Assembly (NCBI RefSeq): GCF_029962835.1
Contig: NC_080574.1
Location: 25,084,001 to 25,148,000, forward strand
Source: Magnolia sinica
Taxonomy: Eukaryota; Streptophyta; Magnoliopsida; Magnoliales; Magnoliaceae
Direction: 5' to 3'
DNA length: 64,000 nt
In this document: positions 50,048 to 62,170 of the stretch, piece after piece
Layout: every line of letters begins with the position of its first letter
Numbering within the stretch: the stretch's first letter is position 1
Translations under genes and position numbers: made by a program
Notes under the pieces: generated by a model
The model's database searches: none
What the model saw: the letters and a program-made list of their open reading frames with translations, nothing else
Told to the model about the DNA's origin: nothing

Positions 50048-50860
50048 GATTTCCATCTAAAAATGGTGGTGACTCTTCACCCGCACACATGACATTGTCT
50101 TACGGCAATCAAGACCATCCAAATCGCTGACCGACGGACAGGAGAATATAATTAGGATTGTTCACTAAAACATGCACTCGAAGCTAATTAGACGGTTAGG
50201 ACTGCGTTATGAATGTAATTTTAAAGTTACATTCTATCCCAGTGGGACCCACAATTTGGATGGTCAGGATATAAGATGTTAGTGACCGGTTGGTGAGTCA
50301 CTTCCATTTCTTAAACGGCTAATAACTAACGTAGGAGTCTTAACCCAAAAAAACTTTAATAACCGGCAAAGATGGAGGGGGATTGCCTGTGCCCCCCTTT
50401 TGCAGGGGGGCTGTAGGGCCAAAGAGATTCCCAAGGTAAATCCACTCCGTCCATCAGCTTTCAAAGATCACAATATGACAGGATTCTAAAATTGGGCAGA
50501 TAAAAATTTTAGATGGGACGCACCAAATTAAAGCTGGAATGGAAATGTCCACCACAAAACTTTTCTGGAGATGACCGTAATGTTTATATGCCATCCAAAC
50601 CGTTCATAGGTTATTACCACTTAGATAAATTGTGGACACATTATCCTAATACAAAACTTTAATGACCCTCCACAAAGATTCTAATGTTGGCCACTCAATC
50701 CCTGCTTTTTGGTGTGGTATGGCCTATATGACTTTTGGATCTGCTCGAAGTTTAGAGTCCTTCACCGCAGTGAACTTGCAAAACTGATGAACAGAGTTGA
50801 TTTGTCACTGGCATCTCTGTGGGCCCACAGCTTCCAACTATGGCTGAATATGAACAGCTC
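50048..50860. repeat. Diverged GTGGGCCCAC-family fragments
   Basis: Fragments around CCCAGTGGGACCCACAATTT, CACTCCGTCCATCAGC (50446) and CTGTGGGCCCACAG (50817). No gene is recognised. Confidence 0.55.
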
Positions 50861-50869
50861 GGATTATGC

Positions 50870-51896
50870 TCAGATTTGTCGTACCTTCCGTAGTACTCAC
50901 CATTACGGTCGGATCTAACGACTTTTATCCTTTTATCGAGTTGATTCTCAACTTCAGATTTATATATCTTAAATATATTTAGGGCATCTGATTTGTCGTT
51001 AATAAGGTATAAGTATCCATAACGAGAGTAGTCGTCTATGAAAGTGATAAAATATTTCTGCCCATTCTAAGATGCTAAAGGGAACGGTCCATAAATGTCT
51101 TTATGAATCACTTCCAAGATTCCTACGCTCCTAATGGCATCATTTTTTCTAGTTCTAATCTGTTTACCTTTAATGCACTATATATAGACCCCAAAGTCTG
51201 AGAAGTCTAGAAAGTGAAGAATTCTTTCACGCACAAGCCTTTCCAATCTCTCATGAGAGATATGGTCTAATCGTCTGTGTCACAACATGGAGGAATTTTC
51301 ACAATCTAACCTTCGCTTAATGTCTTTAGTGTTTCCATGTTATGAATTAATACTATATACATGTGAAACATCCAAATCTAACTGATAAATGTCATTGACT
51401 AAAGTGTCAGAACCAATCATAATCGAATCATAGGAAATACTTAATTTTCCGTTTCCAAATTTAAACTTATAATCAAATTTGTCTAAACGGGAAATGGAAA
51501 CCAAATTGTGTCTTATAAAAGGCACACATACAGTATTTACTAGATCAAGAAAGTGTCCTGACGATAACCTACGCCTATAGGCTCCAATATATAGCTTCCA
51601 CGTCTGCTTTAATGTCGTTTCCCAAATAAATCGAAGTCTATCCTGCGTGGAATTACATATGTGAATAGTTGTACCAAAGTCTATCCACCAGGAGTCCGCG
51701 GACATATTAGCTAAATTAGATTCAAAACAGACTAAAACTTAATTTTTATCCATAGAAAAACTCATTCTTTAAATTGTGTGCAATCCACTGCGGGACCCGA
51801 AGAACAATTTCGTAAATAGTGATTCCTTTTCTTAAAGTTGGACCCAGTAAGCAAAGGTATGGAATTAAACTGGTTTAGAACATTGGAAACAATCAT
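50870..51896 (-). pseudogene. Ty1/copia polyprotein remnant, internally deleted
   Basis: On the - strand a gag start (MIVSNVLNQFNSIPLLTGSN, from 51896) lies close to a protease/GAG-pre-integrase frame (51705-51340: SWWIDFGTTIHICNS, FLDLVNTVCVPFIRHNLVSI, SRLDKFDYKFKFGNG). Integrase pieces follow down to 50870 (KSEVENQLDKRIKVVRSDR, NGEYYGRYD). Most of gag, the rest of integrase, reverse transcriptase and RNase H are missing. The protease Asp-Ser-Gly is changed to Asp-Phe-Gly, and stops are frequent. Confidence 0.85.
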
Positions 51897-52013
51897 GGCT
51901 GAACATAAAAAAATAACACTCACATCAATGAATGAACAAGTCCCACATACATGAATGTAAACAGCAAATATTATGCATGTATTAATATCCAATTGATTTA
52001 GGCCCTCATTCAA

Positions 52014-54070
52014 ATAACCCAGAATGATGATGGGACATAGTCATCAAATTTTGGCAAGAGCCTGACGTATCATTGTGACTCTTCCTTTGGGCGAAATTGC
52101 AACATACATAAGGCTCTACTGAACATGAAGTTGATCAGTGCTAGTGAAATAAATCTAAGACGTCCATTACCTTTAGACAAAATGAATTTCTCAAACTTAT
52201 ATAACTATCACCAATCACTTCACCCCGCTCATATCTTGCCAAGTGGTGATACCTCTTTGTTCTGACCACCACTCGCTATGAAAACGAACGCAACTAAATG
52301 CAATCCTAACATGGATGGTCACTAAATTCCATAAACTGAAATTTGAAAGTGAAAATTTTCGCCGATTGAGGTCACTTTGATAGTTAACACAACCAGCTCC
52401 AATCTCCACTCACAGACCCAAGGATTGCTACATGGTCCTGCCCATAACGGACCATTCTAAAATGGTTCTGATTTGGGCCAAAATACAACTGATGTTGACC
52501 GCCCATAGGCTTAAACATATTCAAAAGTGATGGTTGGATTGAGTTTTTAATGGTCAACTATTCAATATCAACCTCGAACATATGAGTAATGGCCCTATTT
52601 GGGTCAGATCAGAACCTATAAATTTAATCATTTTTATTGAATTACTAGAGTCTACCAACCATCAATTACGTTTCAATTTGTACTAAAATGACTCAAGTAA
52701 GAAAATAAAAAATACAATGGCTAGAATCATCATCTTGGACAATGAGCCCAAGATTCTAAAGTGGGCCCCTAAAGGTCCAAAGAAAAAATGATAAGACATT
52801 AGGACCCATTGGGTTGGGTCTACAATGATCATGAAAGCGACCCAAATTAGGGCCCAAATTACCAAGGTAGGTCCCACAAAATATAAAAAAAATCCTGTAT
52901 TTGGCTAGGCCCAAAATAGCTTTGAAAATGGCCCTGGGATAGGCCTAATAACACATATTGAAAATAGGCTTAAAATCAGCCCATATTCTAGCCATTCAAC
53001 AAATCCATCAAATGGCCCAAAGAAAACCTTAGTGGGCCCTGAAAAGGGGCATGAAATTTGTTCAACTAGCTCAAAACCAGACCCGAAGACTGCTGGAAAT
53101 GACCGATATGAAAACCCAATGTAGGCCCATTGAAACAAGCCTATGCAAAAGCCTCATGTGTTGCCCCATGTCTGCCAAAACCCCAGTCCTGCTCAAACAG
53201 AGCAGCCACATCCCCATGGATAAAATCTAGGGACGGGTCTTCCACCACAGCCGATGCACGATCTCCAAAATCGCAATCGGCCCTGCGAATTCGGCAACCT
53301 CACAGGAATTCATGTTGCCTAAAATCCCATCGCGTGTTATCCCCATCACCAGCGGAGAAGTTGCCGCTGCTGCCTCATGATCAACTCCCATCACCATGGT
53401 TGCTGGATCGGCCATTGCATTGGCTTCCATGGCAGCCATGGCTGCATGGTGGAAATCCCAAACAGCGCCGCCCTCACCACCAGCGGTCACCGGATTCAAT
53501 GGCTGCTACTATCATTCGATTCAATGGTGTGGTGGGTTTTTACCATTAATGACGGCCGACAACGCTGATTGGGTTCGCTGCTTCTAAAACCAGCTGCCGC
53601 TCAATAGCCGCTGAGGGAGAGGAAGACCACCATTAATGGCAGTATCTAAGCTCCATCTTATGTCAGAGATGACGACACATTATCGGAGGTCCATCAGCCA
53701 TGGTCGTCGCACATCCAAAGATGCCCTTTTTTTTGTAAATCTGTAAATAAGGGGTTTTATCGGTAGCGACGTAATCTGAACTCGATTGGGTTTTCACCCT
53801 TTTTGCGTCGCTGCCGGAGATATGATGACGACAGCATACAACTACTGTCAATGGCTGTGTTGTCAACCGATTATGGCAAACATGGTAGGTTCCGATCATT
53901 GCTACAATAGTCTTGATTGCGAAACCTCAAAACTAACTTACGGAGGTAGATTTCTGATTTAGGGAGCTCAGAGAAAAAATTCAAATTCTAAGTCACCATT
54001 GCTGAAACCTAAATCTTCAAGACTAAATGAGTGCTCGACAAAGGAATCTACCATGATTGACGCATAAGTA
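52014..54070. other. Probable 5' leader of the copia element and other sequence
   Basis: It lies between the copia gag start and its primer site. The part at 52700-53130 is rich in GGCCCAAA and GGGCCC motifs. The part at 53130-53900 is GC-richer with overlapping open frames on both strands (for example 53130-53549 + and 53227-53499 -) in which I recognise no domain. Confidence 0.4.
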
Positions 54071-54180
54071 GGTCTGATACCAAATGTTAGATGCGTATTG
54101 CGGAATTGACGGATCTTCTATGCATCAACAACGAAGATTCAAAACAATAACTTAAAAGTATACCTAACTGGGAAGACAAG
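54071..54180 (-). mobile_element. Primer site and LTR edge of the copia-type element
   Basis: The + strand reads GGTCTGATACCA (54071-54082), the complement of a Met-tRNA primer site, then TGTTAGATGCGTATTGCGG from 54085. This is the junction expected between the 5' LTR and internal region of a - strand copia element, in the right place for the remnant at 50870-51896. The far end of the LTR and the second LTR were not found. Confidence 0.6.
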
Positions 54181-54355
54181 TGGGGCCCACTAAATCGCTC
54201 AATTTGAATAATCTAATGGTCAAATCCGATGATCATGTGTGGCCCACCTGATAGGAGTCTTACATTAAAACCTTATTTAAGTCATATTGCTCGATTCGGT
54301 CTCGTTGAAATGCTTTCCAAGGTTGGATGGGAAAAGATTTTGCTCTAGGGCAGGA

Positions 54356-55250
54356 TGACTAATTGGTCCATCGTGCAAGGCATGTATGCCTCAATTACTG
54401 AAGTCTCTCTTGATGAATTATGTTTCAAAATTAAATTTTTAGAAGAGGTTGTCACCATAACGCCTTCCACGATATCTGCCTTAATGAAAATTGAAATGGC
54501 AAAAGATGGAATACCGATAATGACTCTTTCAGAAAAAAAATGACTAATTTTGAAAAACAGTCGCTTACGAGAGCGTTATGTGGATTTAATGTTGAATGGT
54601 GGTCCGGTAACACCTTACCCACAAACAAACTGTTTCTCAAATACCACATCTTGCGTCGCATTTTTACTTCTAATGTGTATCCCGGGGCAGGGAATAAGAC
54701 TGATTTTACTACATTTATGCTTTGTGTTGTCCATGTTGTCGTCGTTGGTGTGTGCATTTGTTTGTCTTCCTTGATTTATTATGTAATTATTCGATTTCGA
54801 TTGCATCCTAAGCATGATTCGATTATGTTTGGACACCTTACATCCTCTCTCGCACTTCAGTGTCATGTCCAAATTCGTTCGTTTAAAGCACCGGATATAC
54901 GAACTCCCCTTTAACAATGCTAATTTGAATATGATGCACCTTACTCTCCTTCCCAAATAAAGAGAAGATCAGGAAGAACCCCAGGAAGCAGATATCAATA
55001 TGGATGACATCTTCAATGACGTGGAAGAATTTGAAGACATTAATGACTCTGATTATCACATCTCTCAATTTGATGAGAAGTTATCTGCTTTGTAAGAGAA
55101 AGTGGATGCTCTGCAAGTGTCCCAAGCTTCGTTACCCCAAACTCAAAAATCAAGCATGAAGTACATGAAAAAGTACTTTCATTGTTTCAATCGGAGTTTG
55201 AGGATTAATTATCCTTCGATGCCTGCATCATTCTCATCAGAGTCAAAGTG
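54356..55250 (+). pseudogene. Degraded plant-transposon-protein-like frame
   Basis: Open pieces 54355-54543, 54540-54914 and a decayed stretch to about 55250 (KVDALQVSQASLPQTQKSSM). The order of hydrophobic and charged segments, with LFLKYHILRRIFTSNVYPGA and HVVVVGVCICLSSLIYYVI, loosely resembles the putative plant transposon protein domain found in some LTR retrotransposons. This is a weak assignment from style. The polypurine tract at 55924 on the same strand supports an LTR-element origin. Confidence 0.35.
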
Positions 55251-55422
55251 ATTTTATTTTTTCTTATTTGCATGGGTCTGTATTAAACTATATACTAATG
55301 GTTTGCTTGGATCTTTCTTTTCTTTGATATGGTTTGTATGGATATTATATACATTGTTTTATATACTATTATCTGTTTATTTTGATGCTATGCTTTATTT
55401 TACTATGATTTGTGATATTCTT

Positions 55423-55551
55423 TTTTTTTTGTTAGCTTGTTAGTACACCCCATTGTCAGTTCACACTTCACAGTTAGCCACCCCCACTAGGGATCGATAC
55501 CAAGACCTCAGTGTTGAAATGAGGTATCTTTCACTCAGTCTACCACTTGAG
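55423..55551 (-). mobile_element. tRNA-derived SINE with 20-bp target duplication
   Basis: On the - strand: A box TAGCTCAAGTGGTAGACTGA, B-box-like GGTATCGATCCC (near 55493), then a unique body and an A10 tail (T-run 55421-55430 on +). CTATGATTTGTGATATTCTT flanks it at 55403-55422 and 55552-55571, a perfect duplication whose last bases merge with the tail. About 130 bp, an ordinary plant SINE size. Confidence 0.9.
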
Positions 55552-55923
55552 CTATGATTTGTGATATTCTTGATTTCCATTTACATTTTATTTTCTTCCT
55601 TTACCAACTTATGACAAAAATGGGGGGACAAATATGCTATATATATGTTCTTTGTGATGTGATGTGGTGGAAAAATTGAAATTATATGGAATTTTATGCC
55701 TAGTATGCCTAGTACATGTTTGTATGGCATAATACATGTTATATTTATCAGGAAGAGCTACATACTATTGATTAGTGTGGCATCAAATGAATAAATATGG
55801 TTACAGGGATGGTTGTTAAATCTACAGGGCAGCTTCAATCTTGTTGATGATTATGATCATGAGTATATGTATGTATGTTAGTGGATGTGTTGTGTATGTT
55901 ATGTATTTTGTCATGAAATTGAC

Positions 55924-56000
55924 AAAGGGGGAGATTGTAAGTGCTTATATGTTTAGTACACATAAGGTTGTACAGTAGCTAATATATACCTCAATCCATA
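55924..56000 (+). mobile_element. Polypurine tract and start of a 3' LTR
   Basis: AAAGGGGGAGAT at 55924-55935 followed directly by TGTAAGTGCTTATATG matches the polypurine tract / 3' LTR start of + strand plant LTR retrotransposons. The right end of the LTR was not located. Confidence 0.55.
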
Positions 56001-56642
56001 CCATTCAAACCACAGGTCATTTTAGGAATGGAACGTCACCCAAAATTCATTGGATTTAAATTACTGATTATTTACATTTTAGCCATCTATTTCATACCCA
56101 CCAATTAGATAAGTTGGGATAGTCTAATTAGTGTTTTTATGGGCGATCATCCATCCATAAAAGACCTCACAATCATAACAGTGTGGATTGGTGCACATTC
56201 CAACCACATGTTCGTAAGAGGACTATGATAAACACACACCGTCATCAATCCCTTATGATTACCATATAATAAGAGAGATGTGTTATGAGCTGCTGTTGTT
56301 CACAATGGCAGTGCCCATTGCTACTGCCACTATGAGTGGTGGCAGCGTCCATGGTTGCGGCTACCTAGACGAGAGCACCACTTTGTACGGTGGTTGCGGA
56401 TGCCATAATGTTGGAGTGCCACTGCGACTGCCAAGTAATTATTCAAAAGGCATCTATTTGTTCAATCCCTCAATTTATCCCTTATCATTATTTTATATCT
56501 CAAATCAATCTATGACACACTATTATATATGGGCTTAATCAAAACTTCAATGTTTGGATTTTACCAATCCTTAAGATTGATCTCTCTGACTCTCTTGAGC
56601 CAATAGAATGTAAATCTAGATATCGTATATTTGATATTACTC

Positions 56643-56643
<1 letters not shown>

Positions 56644-56677
<34 letters not shown>
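56644..56677. repeat. (ATT)n microsatellite
   Basis: About 11 ATT units. Confidence 0.9.
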
Positions 56678-56773
56678 TATTTCTCATTCATCAAGAAGAA
56701 AATAAATAATAATAGATAAATGAATATGTAATTGATCGATGTATAATTAAAATAAAATATAGAATGTGATGAA

Positions 56774-56860
56774 TATGTACCAGCCTTTCCTTGTCTTGAT
56801 GGTAAGGACTTTGCAACCTTAGTCCTGGATCTAGAGTTTGAGGCTTTAAAAAAAAAAAAA
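56774..56860 (+). mobile_element. Short SINE with 11-bp target duplication
   Basis: 87 bp ending in an A tail (56848-56860). The body (CTTGATGGTAAGGACTTTGC, GGATCTAGAGTTTGAGGC) has degenerate A- and B-box-like parts. A perfect 11-bp duplication AATGTGATGAA flanks it (56763-56773, 56861-56871). Confidence 0.75.
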
Positions 56861-56925
56861 AATGTGATGAAAGGACCAATGACCTTTCATGATTAAAACA
56901 TTAAATCGGAGATCCGCCGTTGAGC

Positions 56926-56960
56926 CGTTCTGATACCACTGAAAGTTTATGTGGAAGAGT
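56926..56960 (-). mobile_element. Primer-site and LTR-edge signature
   Basis: CCGTTCTGATACCA (+ strand) followed by TGAAAGTTTATGTGG is the same arrangement as in the LTR elements elsewhere in the window: the complement of the Met-tRNA primer site next to a TG-starting LTR edge. No matching second LTR was found, so this is a fragment. Confidence 0.4.
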
Positions 56961-57149
56961 GGGCCCTTAAGATTCGACGGTCTACACGATATGGGACCTC
57001 CACAAATCCAAGGACAAATGATTCAGGTCAACGGTCCACCTAACCACTATTGGAGCATATGAGTCTAATCACCCCTCTGATTCTACGGTATGAATGGCCT
57101 CAGATTATGATTTATGACTTAATCGTTTAAGGAACAAGCTATATTGACA

Positions 57150-57540
57150 ATATTAATCTCTCAATTTTCTCTATGTACTCTCGTTGTTTCTTGATATGAT
57201 TTTCAGATTGAACGTCCACCATTGAAAACCTCCTGAGATGTAGAAGTTCCAGATCAAGCTGATATTTATGTTTCCCATTTGCCCATATCTATGCGACTTA
57301 AAGAACATGTCGGATGACAAGTAAACACAGCAGTAGACCTTAGGAATGTTTTGTTTCAATGGTGAAAGTTATTACCATTGCTTCCTGTTATATGGCCCAC
57401 TTAAAGCCTTGGATCTACCTCATTTGTGTGCTTATACCCTAAAATGATATGGCAAAATGGATAAAAAGTATGGATAAAACAAATGCATCACGGCGGGCCC
57501 CTAAGGGGGATTTAGAATGTAAGTTGCTCTACATAGGATA
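57150..57540. repeat. GTGGGCCCAC-family element
   Basis: Contains ATCAAGCTGATATTTATGTT, a TGGCCCACTTAAAGCCTTGG segment and the edge CATCACGGCGGGCCCC. No coding sequence. Confidence 0.65.
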
Positions 57541-57689
57541 CTTTTGCCTTAAGTACCTTATCTTGGTTTCTATTTATTCAGTGAATAATTTTGTTTGGTA
57601 AACAATATATTTGTAGGCTAAAAAGTAGAAAAGTATGTTTTGTTTCCAACGTCACATAATTGTTTATCCCACAAGTTTATTTGGTCCAC

Positions 57690-58520
57690 CCTCATATTCA
57701 TCGCCCATCATGTGGGGCCAACCTTTAATGTGGAATGTTCATTGTGTGGACTTTACCTTTAATGTGGGCCGTCCAACATGCAAGGCCCACCTTGGATGTG
57801 AGTCATTCATCGACATTTAATGTGCGCCATCCATTATGTAGGGCCCACCTTTGATGTTAGTCATCCATCATGTGAGGCCACCATCAATGTTATTGTCCAT
57901 CATGTGGGATTCACCTTCAATATCCACCACCAATCCTCTTGATCGTCAATCATGTGGGCCCCACATCTAATGTGGGTAGTCCATCATGTGGGACTTGGCT
58001 TGGATGTGGGCCAATCATCATTAGGACCGACGTTTAATGTGTATCATCCATCATGTGGGGCCCTCCTTGAGGTGGGTCATCCATCCTGTGAAGCCCACCT
58101 TTGATGTGGACCATCACCTTCAATGTGGGTTGTCCATCATGTGGGGTTCACCTTGCATGTAGGACATTCATTATTTAGGGTTGACCTTTGATGTGGACCA
58201 TCCATCATGTGGGGCCCACCTCGATGTAGGCTATCCATCATGTGGGGCTCAACTTCAATATCCACTGCCCATCATGCGGATCCCACCTTTGATGTGGATT
58301 GTCCATCATGTAGGCCCCACCTTTGAAGTAAGTCGTCCATCATACCAACCCACTTTGAATGTGGGCTATTTATCATTAGGGGCTGACCTTTAATGTGGAC
58401 CATTCATTATGTGGGCCACATTAATACGGTGTCATTCATCATGTGGGGCTCACTTTTGATGTGGACTACTCATCGTGTGGGCCCCACCTTCAATGGGTAG
58501 AGTCTATCATGTGGGGTGTC
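57690..58520. repeat. 33-bp minisatellite, second array
   Basis: About 25 diverged copies of the unit seen at 1141-1640 (CCATCATGTGGGGCCCACCT then TTGATGTGGA). Some units are partial. One + frame stays open over 58181-58393 only because the unit is about 33 bases. Both arrays are followed by A/T-rich sequence ending in CTTATTTGGTGGTATC-like DNA (about 1966 and 58597), so both probably belong to one larger element. Confidence 0.88.
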
Positions 58521-58899
58521 ATTTGAAAAGGACCGTTAGAGAGCCTCCTTTGACATGGACTATGAGAGAGAAGTAGAAAATCAATAAGAAAAGTTAACTT
58601 ATTTGGTGGTATCCGAACAAGCCCTAAAAGCCCTGCACGTGATGAACTTAGAGCCTATTTGGTAACATTGAAAATTTTGACTTAATGTGGAATCCAGAAA
58701 GCACTCGGCATTTAGTTTTGTTTGTTAACACGGAGTGTGGAAAGCGCTTCGTGTATTTTGGCTGAATTTTTTCAGCAATGAAGGTCTAGCTTAATGGTGA
58801 ACGGAGAATGCGCTCCGTATATTCTTTTTAAAATTTTCAAAATTGCCCTGCACTTTCTCCTTTGCGTAAAATATAACCCTACTTTTAACGTGTGACACT

Positions 58900-59320
58900 T
58901 CTCTAGGCCCACTATGATTTATTTGTTAGATCCACACCGCCCATCAACTTTTCTATATTGTCCTAGATCATGATCCAAAAAAATGAGTCACATTCAAACC
59001 TCGAGTTGACCACACTATAGAAAGCAATGGCAATGAAATGACTACCATTAAAACCTTCTTAGGGTCCACTATGAAGTTTATTTGCCATTTAACCTCTTCA
59101 TGAGATCAGACAAACCTGGATGAAGGGAAAACACAAAAATCAGCTTGATCATAGGCTTATGTGGCCCTAAGAAATTTTAAATGTAGGCACCCAACTCTCT
59201 TTCATGTAGTGTGACCCACTTAAGCCTTAGAATTAGCTTATTTTTGGTCATTTTTCCTAAAATGATATGGAAAAATGAATGGACGGTGTGGCTAAAACAT
59301 ATACATCAAGGTACGCCCCC
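58900..59320. repeat. GTGGGCCCAC-family element
   Basis: Family core: GGCCCACTATGATTTATTTG, ATCCACACCGCCCATCAAC, TGATCCAAAAAAATGAGTCA, CTGGATGAAGGGAAAACACA and ATGGACGGTGTGGCTAAAAC. The miniature LTR element lies about 90 bp to the right. Confidence 0.7.
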
Positions 59321-59411
59321 ATATCACATCCACACTGTCCATCCATATTGAAAGCTTGTTTTAAGGCATGATCCCAAAAAATGAAGCAGCTCCAAATCCC
59401 ATATAGACCAT

Positions 59412-59810
59412 TAATGCAAGACAACCCTGCATTAATCACCCTCGGTAGAGTCTCGAACACGAGACGTCTTGCTCTGATACCAATTTGATGTATGACAATT
59501 AACCACTTTCTCTAAAAACTCAAACTGATAGAGCATGACGAATCAATTCCTTTATCCTATAGCCCAAGCTCCAAATCCATAGGTTAGGTCCTCCGCCGAA
59601 CCCTTCTTGTGAGCCCCAAATCCATGAGTTTCACCCCCTCGTGGGCCCCAAACTCATGGGTTCTGCCTCATACGGGCCCCAAATCCATAGGTTATGCAGG
59701 CCACCCACCCCGAGTGTGCCCTTGCATCCCGCAGGCCACCCACCTCGAGTGTGCCCCTGCATCCCGCAGTTCACCCCACTTAAGCCCAATGTGAAAATGC
59801 CCCCACATTA
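59412..59810 (-). mobile_element. Miniature LTR element, copy 5
   Basis: Reverse orientation. The distal LTR is reduced to 23 bp (59412-59434). The 51-bp internal part (59435-59485) carries GCTCTGATACCA, three bases from the full LTR at 59486-59810 (325 bp). A perfect 5-bp duplication ACCAT flanks it (59407-59411, 59811-59815). The LTR contains several CCACCCACC...GAGTGTGCCC units, which explains its greater length. Confidence 0.9.
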
Positions 59811-59815
59811 ACCAT

Positions 59816-62170
59816 GGTACAGGAACAATGGTGATTGACCATTAAAAACTTCTTGTGGGCCACAAAAGTCTTGAATCAAGATGATATTTGTGTGGTCTCT
59901 TCATCTAGGTGTTTGTGTCCTTATCAACAGGGTGGATGACAAGTAAACATTTTGGTGGAATCCATGAAGTTTTTTATGGTGAGGATTAAATGACGACTAT
60001 TTCTTATGGTGTGGTCCACATAAAATTTGCGTAGCTTAATTTTTGAGATAATGCCCTAAAATGAACTTTCAAAATGACTAGATGGTGTGGATTTAAGGTA
60101 CATACATCATTGTGAGCCCAAGTTCGAGATCTCACCTAATCCGCTCCCGGATTATCGGAGTTTACGGATAGTGTGGTGTGCCACATGCCACCGACCTTGG
60201 CCCTAACCATGGGCCCACCTTGATGTATGTATCATATATCCACTTTGTCCATCCGTTTTTTTAAATCATTCAGGGGCATTATATAAAAAATGAAGCAAAT
60301 CCAATTATCAAGTGGGCCATACACTAGGAAATAGTGGTGAGCGACCATTAACGGGCCAAGAAAGTTCTAGGCCACATGAGATTTGGATCATCCTTAATTT
60401 TGGGATCAATCCCTAAAATGATTTGGAAAAATGGATGGACGGCATAGATAAAACACAAACGTTATGATGGGGGCCACACAATACCATCCAATAGCTAGGG
60501 GTTACTGATGTCGTTAATATGCAATCTAGATCCACCGAGGTGAGTGGTCCTGAATATGAGGCCCACCATGATGTATATGACTACATTCATGGTATCCATC
60601 CATATTGAAAGGTCATCTTTTGGCATGATCAAAAAATGAAGCAGGTCCAAATCTCAGATGGGGAAAAAGTAGTAAATGACCATTAAAAATTTCTTGCAAG
60701 CTATAAAAGCTTTATATTAAGATGATATTTGTGTGGTCTCTTCATTTAGGTGTTTTTTTACCTTATCAATAGTTTGGTAAATAAACATTTTGATTGAATC
60801 CATGATGTTTTTAATGGTAGGGATTCAATCATAATTGTTTCATAAGGGCAAATGTGTCAAATTAATATATTCCAAACATTTCAGCCTTTAGTTAACAAAC
60901 AAGTTGTCCTATATTCAATACTAAGTTTTGGACATCAGATTCGAACTCCTTAACTTCATATTTTAGAAACAGGCCCTTAGTATAGGTAGGTTTTAGTGGA
61001 GGCGGATTGAATATCTTTGTGGCGGGACGTAGCCTAACTTCCATGGGGCCCGCCGTAATTTGTGTTTTATCCACACCTTCCATCTGTTTGCCAGATCATT
61101 TTTGGGCTCAGATCTGAAGCTCAAGTGGACCACACCACACTAGGGATTGAACGCCCACAGTTGTAGAGTGGCCAAGGCCCACCGGATGTTTTACTTGATA
61201 TCCTCCAAACTTGTTCACGAGGTCACACGGTCCTGGATGAAGGGGAAATACAAATATAATTTTGACCCAAAACTTGTGGTACCCACCCCATGTGGTGCCG
61301 TCCAATTGAGCTTTCGTTCCCCATTATTTTTTGGGATCATGCTTAAAATGAGCTAGCAAAACGGATGGACGGCACGTATAAAGCACACATACCGCAGTGG
61401 CTCCACGGAGCCTGGGGCCGCGTCCTGCCACAAGGATATTCCTGTGGCACCCGTTTCACGGCGGACGCGGGTTTCCTCCAAAAGCCTTCCGGAGGAAGTT
61501 CCTGCGCTAGGTGGGGCCCACCGTCATGTTTGGGAGAAATCCATCCGGTCCAGCCTTTTTGCAAGAACATTTTAGGAAACTGATCAAAGTGGGGCATATG
61601 AGAGGAAAATTTAGGAAAAGAGTTTCCTACCATTGAAACCTTTTTATGCTTCACCTCAATGTTTATATGCCATCTAAACCGTTTATAATGTCATTCCCAC
61701 TAAGATAAGTGAAATCACAGAAAACTTAGCCTCTTACTAAGCTTTTGTGGCCGCACGAATGTTTCAACGGTGTCATTAAATCCCCACCTTTTCCTCTCGC
61801 CTAGCACACTCGAGTTTTGGATCAACCCAAAACTGGCGCACTCAGTTTTGGATCAACCCTAGTTTTGGTCGCATGTCGTAAAATGATTCGCATGTCCTAA
61901 AATGATCTCGAAAAACGACTCCCAAACATCACGTTGGGCCAAAGGCTTTCGCAGGAAACCCGGGTCCCTTCGCGGCGGACTCAGTGATCCCTCCAGCACC
62001 CACACGAGTGCTTGAAAAGCTGTGGGCCCCACCATGTAGTTTACCCATACCATCCATTCATTTTGCCATCTCTTTTTAAGGCATGAGCCCAAAAACGAGG
62101 ATCTCGGGCTGACCACACCACAGGAAACAGCAGTGATTGAATGGCCACCATTAAAAGCTTCCTAGGGCCC
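59816..62170. repeat. Cluster of GTGGGCCCAC-family elements
   Basis: At least five adjacent or overlapping copies (about 59816-60120, 60190-60490, 60560-60845, 61040-61400, 61500-62170). Each shows parts of the core: GATGATATTTGTGTGGTCTC, ATGGATGGACGGCATAGATA, TTTATCCACACCTTCCATCT, GGGCCCACCATGTAGT. Open frames here overlap on both strands and carry no domain. No host gene is seen. Confidence 0.65.

Noticed and set aside
53130..53549. 139-residue + strand frame as a gene
   Set aside because: It overlaps an open - strand frame, has no recognised domain, and lies between the copia gag start and its primer site.
54452..54956. Open - strand frames of about 100 residues
   Set aside because: They are shadows of the + strand transposon-type frame and carry no domain.
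55423..55551. Functional tRNA gene
   Set aside because: No acceptor stem or complete cloverleaf. The A tail and target duplication identify a SINE. The same reasoning applies to 26521-26614.
57690..58520. CRISPR-like array
   Set aside because: The genome is that of a plant and the units are contiguous diverged tandem repeats without unique spacers.
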